DNA of 64,000 nt from an uncultured Candidatus Saccharibacteria bacterium (GTDB lineage Bacteria; Patescibacteriota; Saccharimonadia; Saccharimonadales; Saccharimonadaceae): the NCBI GenBank assembly GCA_937990725.1, contig CALKQS010000004.1:100380-164379 (forward strand), written 5' to 3'. Shown here one piece after another: positions 16,944-25,958 of this stretch. The position numbers were made by a program, and so were the translations under genes. Every line of letters begins with the position of its first letter. Positions within the stretch are counted from its first letter, which is position 1. The notes below the pieces were generated by a model. It was not told where the DNA came from and did no database searches. It saw only the letters and a program-made list of their open reading frames with translations.

Positions 16944-17435
16944 ATGGACTTTGGTAACCATATGGATGTCGCATATGTGCAAAAGGCTCTCGCCGCACGC
17001 TTTGGCGTGCAGCTGGTGATCGATCGCGTGGTGGCGCGCAATATTGCCGCGGGGCTTGCTGCCAAGGCATCGGTGTTTTTTGCGACAGATGGGCAACTCT
17101 ATTGCTTGGTCTATGGGCCATCGCGCCTCTTGCTTGGCGATGTGAAGAAGATCGCGGTGCGAATTGGTCTGCGCGCTGAGACATTCTTTCCACCCCGCGG
17201 TCAGCCAGAGTATTTTGACAAATTTGGCCGGCAGAAGTTTCGTGAGATCTTCCCCGGCTTTGGGCGCATCACCGATCGCGACATCATGTACTATCGTACC
17301 CTTGCGCCATATAATCCAGCCCTCATCCTGGTTGATGAGGTGAAGGACGGCCATATTTATCAAGCAGATAGCGACGCGCGCAGTGGTTGGCGGGTTGCCG
17401 CGAAGTGTCAATATCATCGAGGAGAGGTAAAATAA
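16944..17435 (+). CDS. Conserved hypothetical protein, operon with P-type ATPase
   Basis: 163 residues, soluble, no signal peptide. Mixed alpha/beta pattern with basic patches and a Phe/Gly-rich middle (YFDKFGRQKFREIFPGFGR). No family is recognised. TATAAT (16931-16936) ends 7 nt before the ATG, so it is probably leaderless; a second in-frame ATG at 16962 is an alternative. It is divergent from the helicase and its stop is 4 nt before the P-type ATPase start, so the two are co-transcribed. Confidence 0.7.
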   Translation: MDFGNHMDVAYVQKALAARFGVQLVIDRVVARNIAAGLAAKASVFFATDGQLYCLVYGPSRLLLGDVKKIAVRIGLRAETFFPPRGQPEYFDKFGRQKFREIFPGFGRITDRDIMYYRTLAPYNPALILVDEVKDGHIYQADSDARSGWRVAAKCQYHRGEVK

Positions 17436-17439
17436 CGAT

Positions 17440-19761
17440 ATGAAGGATTATCTAGCAATCATCCGGCGCAACTTTGTCTCGCCCATCGTGCTGGCAATTT
17501 TGCTTCTTGCCATGGCGCTGCTCTATGTGCGGGAGTACCGCGATGCGTGGTTTATATCATTCGTCATTATGGTCAATTCCCTGATCGGTGCGGTGCAAGA
17601 GATTCGGGCTAAGCGCGCTCTGCGTAAGCTCGAGCTAATGAGTGCACCGCGCGCTCGCGTTGTCCAGGCCGATGGGACAATCACCGAGGTGTTCTACGAT
17701 ACGTTGCAGGTTGGCGATACTCTCGCACTACACACTGGCGATGAGCTACCCGCCGACGGTGTCGTGCTCGACGCAAAAGGCCTGGAGGTAAACGAGAGCA
17801 TGCTCACGGGCGAATCTGCCGCGGTAGACAAAGCACCGGGCGATGCCATCTACGCCGCCACAACAGTGGTAGCAGGCACAGCACATGCGCGTGTGACGGC
17901 GGTTGGTAGCGCCACCAAGGCTGGTGCAATCAGCACCGTGCTCAAGCAATACGCGCCGCAGCCTACCCCACTCCAGCGCGCCATCCAGCGCGCCATTACC
18001 GTCCTCACCTATGGCGCAGTGGTGCTGGCACTGCTTATCTTCGCGCGCTATCATGTTGCGGGGTTGCAGGCGGTCAGCATCCTCAAGACAATTATTACTG
18101 CGGCGATCACAGTCGTGCCAGAAGGGCTGCTCCTGGCGAGCTCGCTCCTGCTTGCCTTTGGCTCACTGCGCCTGGCTCAGGCTAAGGTCTTACCTCAGAA
18201 GCTTTCAGCTATTGAAGCAATGGCACTGCTTGGCGTGCTCTGTGTGGATAAGACGGGTACCTTGACGAGCGACGACGTGACCTTCGAGCAGGCTGCGTCG
18301 TTTGATGCATCAGCTAATGACGAGGTGGTCGCTCAGTACGCTGCTCTTGTTGCTTACGAAACCAGTGGTGGCAATGCGACTGGCCAGGCAATTCTCGCTG
18401 CGCACCAGACTCCCACAGCACATGTCCAAGAGGTGATGGCGTTCTCATCGAGCCGGAAAATGGCAGGAGTGCGGGCCGAGATTGATGGCTCAGTGCAGAC
18501 GCTGATGCTAGGCGCACCAGAGTTTGTGGCGCGGCTTGCCCCGCTTTCGCCTGCTCAGCAAGCTCAGATCGACGCCTGGGCAAATGATGGCCTGCGTGTT
18601 CTCCTACTCGCCCGCTTTGCCGACAGCACCGTGCCACTCAAGCAGCTCACCGCTGGCTCGGGTCAGCCGCTGGGGGCGATCGTCCTGCGCAACAGTCTGC
18701 GCCATGGCGTGGTCGATACTGTGCGATTTTTGCAGGGCCAAGGAGTGACGATTCGCGTTATTAGCGGGGATAATCCGCGGACGGTCAGCTACATTGCCAA
18801 GGCAGCGGGGATCGATCAGCCTGAGGCGGCTATTACCGGGGCAGAACTTGCCCAGCTGGATGATGCGGCCTTTGCTCAGGCGGCCGATACCCACACAATC
18901 TTTGCCCGCGTCTTGCCCGAGCAAAAGGAGCGGCTCATCGCGCACTTCTCAGACCAAGGGCGATTCACTGGCATGGTGGGCGATGGCGTCAATGATGCCT
19001 TGGCGCTCAAGCGAGCCGATCTTGGCGTTGCGATGTATGCTGGTGCACCGGCCAGCCGGCGCGTTGCCGATATCATCTTGCTCAACAATTCCTTCACGTC
19101 ATTGCCACTGGGGATGCAGCTCGGTAATCGCATCATGCAGGCCATTGAGCTCATTGGCGTGCTCTTCTTCCATAAGATTATTTATGGTGTCGTGCTACTG
19201 GCCATTACCCTCACCCTCGGCATTATGTACCCATATGCGCCGCGCCACCTTACCTTTATGAATATCTTCCTCGTGACGATGCCGACCATTATGTGGACGC
19301 TCTTCCCGCCCTCACCGCGGCATCGGATTGACCCGCGGCGCTTTTGGCACGACACCCTGCTTGCCGTGGCACCAATCGCCGTCCTGACTGGACTCGCAGT
19401 GGCTAGTGTATATTGGCTTGGCCGCACACTCTACCCAGATCGCCTTGGCGAGGTAGCAACGATGACGGTGCTGGTGGCGACCTTCTATGGTGTGTATCTG
19501 GTATTTTTGGCTGGCCGCATGCTCGGCATCCAGCTGGATAAGCGGGCTCACCTTGCGCGCACGCTGTATATGCTTGCTGTATTGCTCGTGACAGTAGTGA
19601 GTTTTGGCGTCGGCCCGCTCCGTGAGTTTTTCGATTTCACCCCGCCAAACCTACTCCTCCTCTGGCCCAGCATTGCCATTATTATTCCAGTAACCATACT
19701 GCAATGGTGGTGGGCTCGGCGTGTGGGCCGGCGCTTTGTGGTGGCGTCTCGTGCTGAGTAG
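17440..19761 (+). CDS. P-type cation-transporting ATPase (CtpE-like)
   Basis: 773 residues. Seen: actuator loop TGES (123-126), membrane motif VVPEGLLLASS (PEGL 227-230), phosphorylation site DKTGTLT with Asp270, and hinge GDGVNDALALKRADLGVAM. Two N-terminal, two middle and about six C-terminal membrane helices are visible. There is no N-terminal metal-binding domain and no CPx motif, so it is not a heavy-metal pump. PEGL in helix 4 and overall length resemble mycobacterial CtpE, linked to calcium uptake. GAGGAGAGG precedes the start. Substrate calcium is an inference from that resemblance. Confidence 0.88.
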   Translation: MKDYLAIIRRNFVSPIVLAILLLAMALLYVREYRDAWFISFVIMVNSLIGAVQEIRAKRALRKLELMSAPRARVVQADGTITEVFYDTLQVGDTLALHTGDELPADGVVLDAKGLEVNESMLTGESAAVDKAPGDAIYAATTVVAGTAHARVTAVGSATKAGAISTVLKQYAPQPTPLQRAIQRAITVLTYGAVVLALLIFARYHVAGLQAVSILKTIITAAITVVPEGLLLASSLLLAFGSLRLAQAKVLPQKLSAIEAMALLGVLCVDKTGTLTSDDVTFEQAASFDASANDEVVAQYAALVAYETSGGNATGQAILAAHQTPTAHVQEVMAFSSSRKMAGVRAEIDGSVQTLMLGAPEFVARLAPLSPAQQAQIDAWANDGLRVLLLARFADSTVPLKQLTAGSGQPLGAIVLRNSLRHGVVDTVRFLQGQGVTIRVISGDNPRTVSYIAKAAGIDQPEAAITGAELAQLDDAAFAQAADTHTIFARVLPEQKERLIAHFSDQGRFTGMVGDGVNDALALKRADLGVAMYAGAPASRRVADIILLNNSFTSLPLGMQLGNRIMQAIELIGVLFFHKIIYGVVLLAITLTLGIMYPYAPRHLTFMNIFLVTMPTIMWTLFPPSPRHRIDPRRFWHDTLLAVAPIAVLTGLAVASVYWLGRTLYPDRLGEVATMTVLVATFYGVYLVFLAGRMLGIQLDKRAHLARTLYMLAVLLVTVVSFGVGPLREFFDFTPPNLLLLWPSIAIIIPVTILQWWWARRVGRRFVVASRAE

Positions 19762-19776
19762 TGCAAAGCAATTAGT

Positions 19777-19806
19777 TTGACATACTTGCATTAACGGGGG
19801 TACTAT
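19777..19806 (+). promoter_or_regulatory. Promoter upstream of the first small paralogue
   Basis: TTGACA (19777-19782), 18-nt spacer, TACTAT (19801-19806). Confidence 0.65.
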
Positions 19807-19857
19807 AGTATTTTTAGAACTAACAGTTTGAACTAACCTTAGGAAGGAATTGTTATT

Positions 19858-20145
19858 ATGTCGAGTAATACGGATAGATCAGCATACGATAAGATCATAC
19901 GCGCTATGCTGGATGAACCTATGACGATTGTGTTAACGACCGAAGAAGTGAGCAAACTAATGGGACTTATTACAGAGCTGACACTTGGCCCCTACGCACC
20001 TTCTGAGGAAGAATGGAGACAGTTGGAAAATGTACACGGCCTTTCCTCTGCTGATTATTACTTAAACATTTCCAAGAAGTTGGGAAGGTTTCTGGACAAT
20101 TCTACTTCGTCTAGCGACACAAATAAAGAACACCCTAAAGAATAG
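19858..20145 (+). CDS. Small acidic hypothetical protein, paralogue 1
   Basis: 95 residues, helical, acidic. The core TIVLTTEEVSKLM...ITELTLGPYAPSEEEW aligns with the gene at 20355 (VSVALTVKEWHELT...IDELTMGDYAPNKDGW), so the two are paralogues. AAGGAATTG lies 7 nt upstream. No cysteines, no signal peptide, no known domain. Small paired paralogues with a conserved YAP turn may be partners or regulators, but nothing in the sequence fixes a role. Confidence 0.65.
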   Translation: MSSNTDRSAYDKIIRAMLDEPMTIVLTTEEVSKLMGLITELTLGPYAPSEEEWRQLENVHGLSSADYYLNISKKLGRFLDNSTSSSDTNKEHPKE

Positions 20146-20195
20146 CATAGAAGCATCACCCCAGCCATAAGGGGCATACAGGTAGACTAAACCTG

Positions 20196-20302
20196 TATAA
20201 TGAGTGTATCTATTCTTGTATATCCTTGCTGGAGATATGGAATGGGTTGGGGTAGAACGACGCCTTAAATCAACCAGTCTCCAGCAATGATACTTGATTT
20301 AA
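20196..20302 (+). promoter_or_regulatory. TATAAT box and pseudoknot-capable leader of paralogue 2
   Basis: TATAAT at 20196-20201. The leader holds two interleaved perfect stems: S1 10 bp (20226-20235 with 20278-20287) and S2 9 bp (20265-20273 with 20294-20302). They either form an H-type pseudoknot (loops of 29, 4 and 6 nt) or exclude each other, as in riboswitches. The gene starts 53 nt later. Confidence 0.55.
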
Positions 20303-20354
20303 AATACAACTCGAGATATGTTTAGTGTAACACTAATACCATAAAGGAGTTTAT

Positions 20355-20606
20355 ATGTCATCCACTGACCCAACGTCAAACCCAGCGAAAAATCACGATC
20401 CCGATAGGTTAGTTTCTGTCGCTCTAACAGTAAAAGAATGGCACGAGCTTACAAGTGCTATTGATGAGCTCACGATGGGTGACTACGCACCTAATAAGGA
20501 TGGGTGGCGCTGGATGCAAGAAGTGATGGGTGTTGCAGATCGACAGACAATTATGGATTTGAGCGACAAGATTCTTCGAGCGTGCGATCCAGAACCAAAT
20601 GAATAA
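20355..20606 (+). CDS. Small hypothetical protein, paralogue 2
   Basis: 83 residues, homologous to the gene at 19858 over about 55 residues including LTxGxYAP and a following Trp-containing helix. Start ATG 20355 follows AAAGGAG by 6 nt. It has a polar Ser/Thr/Pro N-terminus and no membrane segment. Its leader can form a pseudoknot while paralogue 1 has a short plain leader, so the two are likely controlled differently. Function unknown. Confidence 0.65.
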   Translation: MSSTDPTSNPAKNHDPDRLVSVALTVKEWHELTSAIDELTMGDYAPNKDGWRWMQEVMGVADRQTIMDLSDKILRACDPEPNE

Positions 20607-20646
20607 CTAGCGAGCACACGAAGAAAACAAAGGTGGCGACCAACCC

Positions 20647-20946
20647 TTGAGTAAGATTTCCTCTAATTACCAATCGGTGTCATCACTAGGCGATCCCATC
20701 GATGACATGCCAGATCGCTACATTCCAGACAATCTCGATGAAATTATGCAGAGAGTGCACGAGCATGGTGTCGTTCTGAGAAAACATCACATCCAACAGG
20801 GTATGAGTGAGCAAGAGTATCTTCAAACGACAAGAGACACTATTACCTCGCCCTCTATCATTGCTGAGCTTCAGCAGCATGGCGGTCCTACATGGCTATA
20901 TGGTCGTAAGTTTGGAGATACTGAACAAGTTGTCGTAGTCCTCTAA
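20647..20946 (+). CDS. Small hypothetical protein with TTG start
   Basis: 99 residues starting TTG at 20647; AAAGGTGG lies about 10 nt upstream. Helical and charged, with a Gly/Val-rich C-terminus (YGRKFGDTEQVVVVL). It is 40 nt after paralogue 2 and on the same strand, so probably the same transcript. No family recognised. Downstream it converges with the gene at 20994. Confidence 0.5.
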   Translation: MSKISSNYQSVSSLGDPIDDMPDRYIPDNLDEIMQRVHEHGVVLRKHHIQQGMSEQEYLQTTRDTITSPSIIAELQQHGGPTWLYGRKFGDTEQVVVVL

Positions 20947-20993
20947 ATATGGAGAGTGAGGCTAGAATTGATGAAGATCAAAATGTAGCATCC

Positions 20994-21512
20994 CTACGAT
21001 GCACCATCATACCCATACGCAAATGCCCCTGTCGAAGGCGACAAGCAGAATATATCACCGTGCGACTCTGGGCGATAGCGAGCAACGCACCGACCTCCCT
21101 CTCCTGTTGCCGTGCGAAGAATGTTGCGTGAGTCGGGCGGTAGATTTTGCTCGATACTAAGCAGTGGCGATGTTTTGCCATACTCACTATACGGCTGCCA
21201 CGACGAGCAGCCACCAGAGCAATCGGCAAAAGGCTGAGCTTGGAGCAACTTCTGGCGTGTCTTCGTGTCTGTGACGTAGCCAAGTACGGTGCCGCTTGGG
21301 CTTTCGCGGCTGAGCTGAGGCGACCCTTTGCTATATTTGACATCGAGCGATTGCGTATATTCGCGAGAAAAGCGCTCCTTAAGCGTCTCAGTTGCATTAA
21401 CCCGTGCGAATGGTGCATCCAAAAGCAGATAAGGAAGGCCATACGTAATAGCACTGTAGGTGATAAGGAGAACTCCAACGATAATAATCTTTCTTCGGGT
21501 AGAGCGTCGCAT
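20994..21512 (-). CDS. Membrane-anchored four-cysteine protein, family member 1
   Basis: 172 residues: basic start, one hydrophobic signal-anchor (about 8-30), then an extracytoplasmic domain. It shares with the products at 41478 and 42957 the pattern TxxRxxLLxxxPFxxC, a second Cys a few residues on followed by W, then RCVARY and FCLSPSTGAFAY. The four cysteines (two close pairs) suggest two disulfides outside the membrane. TATAAT (21520-21525, minus strand) ends 7 nt before the ATG. Function unknown; a lineage-specific surface or periplasm-like protein is likely. Confidence 0.7.
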   Translation of the reverse strand: MRRSTRRKIIIVGVLLITYSAITYGLPYLLLDAPFARVNATETLKERFSREYTQSLDVKYSKGSPQLSRESPSGTVLGYVTDTKTRQKLLQAQPFADCSGGCSSWQPYSEYGKTSPLLSIEQNLPPDSRNILRTATGEGGRCVARYRPESHGDIFCLSPSTGAFAYGYDGAS

Positions 21513-21598
21513 AAAACTTATTATAGCCTCATTACCCGGCTATGTACAACTAAGATAAATATTCTCTCATTTCCTCGTGATCCTTAGTGGATTCAGAC

Positions 21599-22057
21599 CT
21601 ATAACAATGTAAGCAAAAGAGCGGCCGATACAGCATAGAGGAGAGTGTATGTGATATGGAGTGGCATATTCCATGCAAGGTATGTTCTTACTGTCTTCTC
21701 ATCATCCAATCGCTGCGCACCATTGACAAAAAATTCCGCCTTGGCAAAGCCAGTTACCACATGAGTGGTAAGCATAAGAAATGGAACAGCCGCTGCAACC
21801 ACGAGTGGAGCTGGTCCTCTCGTATAGTTGGTAGCGAGAGAAATTATCGACAACATTGCGTGGCCAACCAATACAGCTGTGTGGTGGATCTGCACTCGAG
21901 TATTATTATGAAACAGTGCCCAATTTTGAGATGCGCCAGGTATCTTGTGTTTTAAAATATAATCAAAATAGCGTCCTAAAGTAATAGTATACATAAGCAT
22001 CATCCCAGCCATAAGAGCTGTATAGATAACCTGCATTTGTATCATGAATGCGCTCAT
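21599..22057 (-). CDS. 4-TM membrane protein, possibly DUF1772-like
   Basis: 152 residues from ATG 22057, chosen because AAAGGA lies 9 nt upstream; the open frame extends further but without a site. Four membrane helices, with polar NNTRVQIHHTA after helix 1 and NGAQRLDDEKTVRTYLAWN before helix 4. The arrangement recalls DUF1772/anthrone-oxygenase-like membrane proteins, but this is weak. It is 68 nt downstream of the RNA methyltransferase on the same strand. Confidence 0.6.
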   Translation of the reverse strand: MSAFMIQMQVIYTALMAGMMLMYTITLGRYFDYILKHKIPGASQNWALFHNNTRVQIHHTAVLVGHAMLSIISLATNYTRGPAPLVVAAAVPFLMLTTHVVTGFAKAEFFVNGAQRLDDEKTVRTYLAWNMPLHITYTLLYAVSAALLLTLL

Positions 22058-22125
22058 TTTTGTATTTCCTTTCTCAATGTCTGAATCGTGAAGAATCACT
22101 TTTTTATAAGAGCGATATAAAGCCA

Positions 22126-23445
22126 CTACGTAAGCCGGTCAAGCACCACCAAATGCTCACTGTGCGGCGTGCGAGGGAAAAAGTTGTAGCCTCGGTGATA
22201 GGCAATGCCGTAGTGTGTGCCAAGAAGCGCTACGTCGCGCGCCTGAGTGACGGGGTTGCAACTGAGGTAGAGGATGCGCTGCGGCTGGGCGGCGAGGAGC
22301 TTGGCAGTGACATCGGCGTGGAGGCCGGCGCGTGGTGGGTCGAGGATGATGAGCGCATCGCCGGTAATGTGCTCCAGCGCTTGCTCGCTGGGCGCGAGAA
22401 CAGCCTTGGTCTGGCTTGTGCGGCCTAGTTGGTGGATATTGCGCTGCATCTCGCGCACTGCATCGGCGTTGATCTCCACCAGTGTGACGTTATCACTGCC
22501 AATCGTCAGGCCAATCGTCCCCACCCCGGCATAGAGGTCGAGCGTGGGCTGGGACGTGCTATCCTGCACCTGGACGAACCGCTGCATGTCGCGCAGTGCT
22601 TGCTCGTAGACCGGCAGATTAACCTGGAAGAATCCTTCGGTGGCATAGCGAAACGGCACGCCAAGAATGGTATCTTGCAAGACAGGATCGCCAAAGCATG
22701 CCAAGCGCTCGGTGATGCGACTGGCTGGCGAGCGGGGGTCGGAGTAGATAATCTCGCCGCCCTGGGCTGACAAAGTGGCGGCTTCGTCTGGGCTGATAAC
22801 ATCGCCTAGGCGGTCTTTGGTATAAAGCTGCCACACGCAGTTACCCGCTTGGTCGCAGCGGATGAGGAGTGTCTTGAGCTGGCGTGCTGTCACCTGCTTG
22901 GTGTGCAGCAGGTCGCGCACCTGCCGAGCGAGTTGGTTGATCTCTGGCCGAGCTAAGCTCGTCCCGTCAACGACAATTTTGCCCTTGCTCCCCCGCCGAA
23001 AGAACGCGAGGTCGAGCGTTTCGGTGCCATCCTCTGCCCTATCGCTATACCAACTGAGCTCAACTTTATTGCGGTAGCCATAGGGTACATCATCGCAAAA
23101 AACGTCAATTGGCTCTGGCAAGACAATATCGTGCAACTCAAAGGCCTCCTCGATCAGCGCTGCCTTATAATGCTGCTCACTTGCCAGCGGCATAATTTGC
23201 CATGGGCTGGTGCTGAGGTAGCTCTCGGGGTCGCGCGGGGTAATGCGCTCGAGCGAAGCAGCCAGCACCTCAGTCACCACTCCTTCGACGAAGTGCGACT
23301 TCTTCTTGGTGATGCGGATAGTAACAGTCTCGCCCGGTAGCCCACCCCAGACGAAGGCTTTGCGGCCATCATCAAGTGTGCCGAGAGCTTGCCCACCACC
23401 GACGATCTTTTCAAGCTGGATTGTTGCAAATGTTGGTTTTCTCAT
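22126..23445 (-). CDS. RNA (uracil-5-)-methyltransferase, TrmA/RlmD type
   Basis: 439 residues. An N-terminal TRAM-like barrel (about 1-60) is followed by an insert and a Rossmann methyltransferase domain. Seen: LDLYAGVGTIGL (SAM loop), IILDPPRAGL, YLSCNPVTQARD with the catalytic Cys, and the C-terminal HSEHLVVLDR with the general-base Glu. The Cys cluster for an iron-sulfur centre found in E. coli RlmD is absent. Target U747, U1939 or tRNA U54 cannot be told apart. TATACT ends 8 nt before the ATG. Confidence 0.9.
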   Translation of the reverse strand: MRKPTFATIQLEKIVGGGQALGTLDDGRKAFVWGGLPGETVTIRITKKKSHFVEGVVTEVLAASLERITPRDPESYLSTSPWQIMPLASEQHYKAALIEEAFELHDIVLPEPIDVFCDDVPYGYRNKVELSWYSDRAEDGTETLDLAFFRRGSKGKIVVDGTSLARPEINQLARQVRDLLHTKQVTARQLKTLLIRCDQAGNCVWQLYTKDRLGDVISPDEAATLSAQGGEIIYSDPRSPASRITERLACFGDPVLQDTILGVPFRYATEGFFQVNLPVYEQALRDMQRFVQVQDSTSQPTLDLYAGVGTIGLTIGSDNVTLVEINADAVREMQRNIHQLGRTSQTKAVLAPSEQALEHITGDALIILDPPRAGLHADVTAKLLAAQPQRILYLSCNPVTQARDVALLGTHYGIAYHRGYNFFPRTPHSEHLVVLDRLT

Positions 23446-23510
23446 TATAGTCTAGTATACCATGTGTCGCGAGGTGATGGCGGTATCGATGAGTGGTGCA
23501 CGGGCCTTCT

Positions 23511-25862
23511 CTACTGCCCTTGCTGCCACTGCCAGGTGGTGACCATCGGGTGGTCGGTGTGGTGCTCGCGTGCGTGGGCGAGGCACTGCTCAATCGCTGC
23601 CTGGCAATGCCCCGTGAGGCGCTGGGCATCGTCTGGGGAGATAACGCCTGTTGCGCTAAGGCATGTTGCAGCGGCAATGGCAAGATCATAGCGGCTAGCC
23701 TGCTGGTGGATGAGGTTCATCATGAGCGTGTCGCCGCGCGGTGCTAGGCCGAAGCTGTGAATATCAAACTGCCGACCATCGACTCCATAGGCAAAGAGCG
23801 TTGCAGCGAGGGAGCGCTCCTCACCCGGGTAGGCAATAATCACCGGTTTGGTCGTTGTGAGGGTGCGCGCGAGCGTTCGCCGTGAGACGGGCTGCGTGAG
23901 CGTGCCAAAGCCACGTGGTGTGAGGCTCGAGATATTGACGCAGCGCACCCGGGCAGCCGGGCAAGAATGATTGATGAGCTCAATAGCGGCCAATACCTCT
24001 GTGGTAGCAACGTCGCCACACGCGGCAAGTACAATGTCTGGATTGGTCTGGCTCACAAAGTTCCACGTAGCAAGGCCCGCTTGCATCTGAGCGCGCGCAG
24101 CCTTGGTGGTGAGCCAGGTAGGCTGCGTGGTATCGCTGGCATGCAATATATTGATCGCCTGCGTGCTCGACAGCATCATATCGAGCGTTACCACCGCGCA
24201 GTTGCTATCGGCTGGGAAGTAGACCGTTGTTGGGGTGTCTCGCTGATCAAGCGCATTGGTTACCTGCTTGGCACTCTGGTGCGAGAGGATGGTGTTGAGG
24301 CTAGGTAGCGATGCGCTGCTTGGCTGGCTCGATAGAGCTGCGGTATACGAGCGACTTGCCGCGCTCATGTCTTCATGCAGGGATGCTCCAACGAAGACGC
24401 TTTGCTTCCCCTGCTCCAGATAGCCAAGCTGTATACCGCGTAGCGCACCTGCTGCTGGGTAGCTCATCGTGTGGCCGTCTGACGCATGTGGCGCTATATT
24501 TGGCTGACTGCCCCACTGCCAGGCTCGCGGGCTTGACGCAAACCGCTGAGCGAGCATGCCACTCTGCAGTGACGGGCTTATAAAAAGCCGGAAGCTATCT
24601 GGCGCCGCACCATCGGCAAGGTCGGCCAGATATGAGCCGACGCCAGAGAGCGTGTTGCTACGCTGCGTGCCAGGCGGTGTTGCGACGACGGCATAGGGCT
24701 CAATGGCTGGCCGGCGTCGTGGTGTGACCGACAGGGCGGGTTGCGTAGTGGTGAGCTGGGCTATACTTGGGGAGGAGTCATTATCGGTATGAGCTGCAGC
24801 CGTATGCGGCAGAGCCTTCGTCTCGGCAAAGGTGAGATTACCTGCTGCATCAAACAGGTTCTCTGGCTCGCACCATGCCACCACCTGAGCAAGCCACGCC
24901 TGCGTGCGTGCCCAGCTTGAGTCAGCGCTATCTGCTTTGCGGTGAGCAAGCGCCGCCTGTGCCCGGGCGATGCTTGATGGTTGCACATCGCCACTATCAT
25001 GCTCGGCCGGAGTGGGAGGACTCTCTTGTGCTTCGTGGTCATCTAGTAGCGCTTCAAACTGTTCTGGAGTGCGCACAATCAACAGTGGTCGGCGGGCTTT
25101 GTACGGGCGGGGCTGGGCTGATTGACGCAAAACAGCAGTGCGCTTAGTTGCCCACGCGAGTGCAGCAGTGTAGTCTGCATCTGGCTGGTGTGGGTCGGCT
25201 GTGGTGCAGTCAACGATTCGCGGCTCATACCCATAGCCAATGAGGAGCGCAAGCAGTTCGTAGGTAGAAAGCGTGGCGAGCAGCGTATTGGGCCGTAGCT
25301 GGATGATCGGGATAATCGTGCCGTCAGCTGCTGGACTGAGCAATTTGGTAAGGTGCCACGGCGTATCGTCTTGGGCAGCCGCGCTATCGATTAAGCAGTA
25401 GATCGTTTGCCCTGGCTGGCCAAGTGCTATGCCGCTTGCCTGGGCGAGTGCACCACCGAGGCGAGCGTCGCAGAGATGTATTGCGTCAGACAACGAAGTT
25501 TGCGGGTCGTGTGTTAACGTGCAGAGCACATCAATCCCCGCTTGCGAGCGCGCAATATCGCAGCCAGGTCGCAATGCATCATACACGAGCGCATAAGCAC
25601 GCACTGCCGCCCATCGCTCGCGATCGGTAATAATCAGCGGTGCTGCGCCATCCGACCGAGTATACTCCGCAATCTGAGCCAAGCTAAAGCTCAGCGCAAA
25701 GTCCGCTGCAAGCGCTGCCCGCAGCTCATCCGAGTAAAGCTGCTTTATATCGCTTGTTTGCAATGGCTGTCCAGCTGGCGGGGTGCGCCAGAGTACACGC
25801 TGTGCTAGCACAGTATAATAGGCCGCTTGCCGGTAGCGCATCATCCCACCATTCGTATCCAT
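23511..25862 (-). CDS. Degenerate phosphoketolase homologue (probable pseudoenzyme)
   Basis: 783 residues, the length of xylulose-5-phosphate/fructose-6-phosphate phosphoketolase. Alignable blocks: YELLALLIGYGYEP, VYFPADSNCAVV, WLTTKAARAQMQAGLATW, NPDIVLAACGDVATTEVLAA, and a C-terminal FDIHSFG...NLIHQQASRYDLAIAA matching the family's HVHGYxExG and NxxDRFHLxxD ends. The thiamine diphosphate and substrate residues are gone: the GPGHGGP loop reads as ITDRERWAA and the GDGEAETG loop as IDSAAAQDD. It probably cannot split sugar phosphates. A Ser/Pro/Thr-rich insert lies in the middle. TATACT is 7 nt before ATG 25862. Confidence 0.7.
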   Translation of the reverse strand: MDTNGGMMRYRQAAYYTVLAQRVLWRTPPAGQPLQTSDIKQLYSDELRAALAADFALSFSLAQIAEYTRSDGAAPLIITDRERWAAVRAYALVYDALRPGCDIARSQAGIDVLCTLTHDPQTSLSDAIHLCDARLGGALAQASGIALGQPGQTIYCLIDSAAAQDDTPWHLTKLLSPAADGTIIPIIQLRPNTLLATLSTYELLALLIGYGYEPRIVDCTTADPHQPDADYTAALAWATKRTAVLRQSAQPRPYKARRPLLIVRTPEQFEALLDDHEAQESPPTPAEHDSGDVQPSSIARAQAALAHRKADSADSSWARTQAWLAQVVAWCEPENLFDAAGNLTFAETKALPHTAAAHTDNDSSPSIAQLTTTQPALSVTPRRRPAIEPYAVVATPPGTQRSNTLSGVGSYLADLADGAAPDSFRLFISPSLQSGMLAQRFASSPRAWQWGSQPNIAPHASDGHTMSYPAAGALRGIQLGYLEQGKQSVFVGASLHEDMSAASRSYTAALSSQPSSASLPSLNTILSHQSAKQVTNALDQRDTPTTVYFPADSNCAVVTLDMMLSSTQAINILHASDTTQPTWLTTKAARAQMQAGLATWNFVSQTNPDIVLAACGDVATTEVLAAIELINHSCPAARVRCVNISSLTPRGFGTLTQPVSRRTLARTLTTTKPVIIAYPGEERSLAATLFAYGVDGRQFDIHSFGLAPRGDTLMMNLIHQQASRYDLAIAAATCLSATGVISPDDAQRLTGHCQAAIEQCLAHAREHHTDHPMVTTWQWQQGQ

Positions 25863-25958
25863 TGCTTCTAGTATACACGCTTGTGCTTGCTGACGGAATA
25901 GGCCGAGACGAGATTATGCGCGTTTACGACCCATAGGTTTGTCTGCTACACTACCAGT

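Noticed and set aside
16875..17417. Longer N-terminus of the UvrD-like protein
   Set aside because: It would overlap the divergent gene at 16944; the helicase fold starts at 16874, next to a -10 box.
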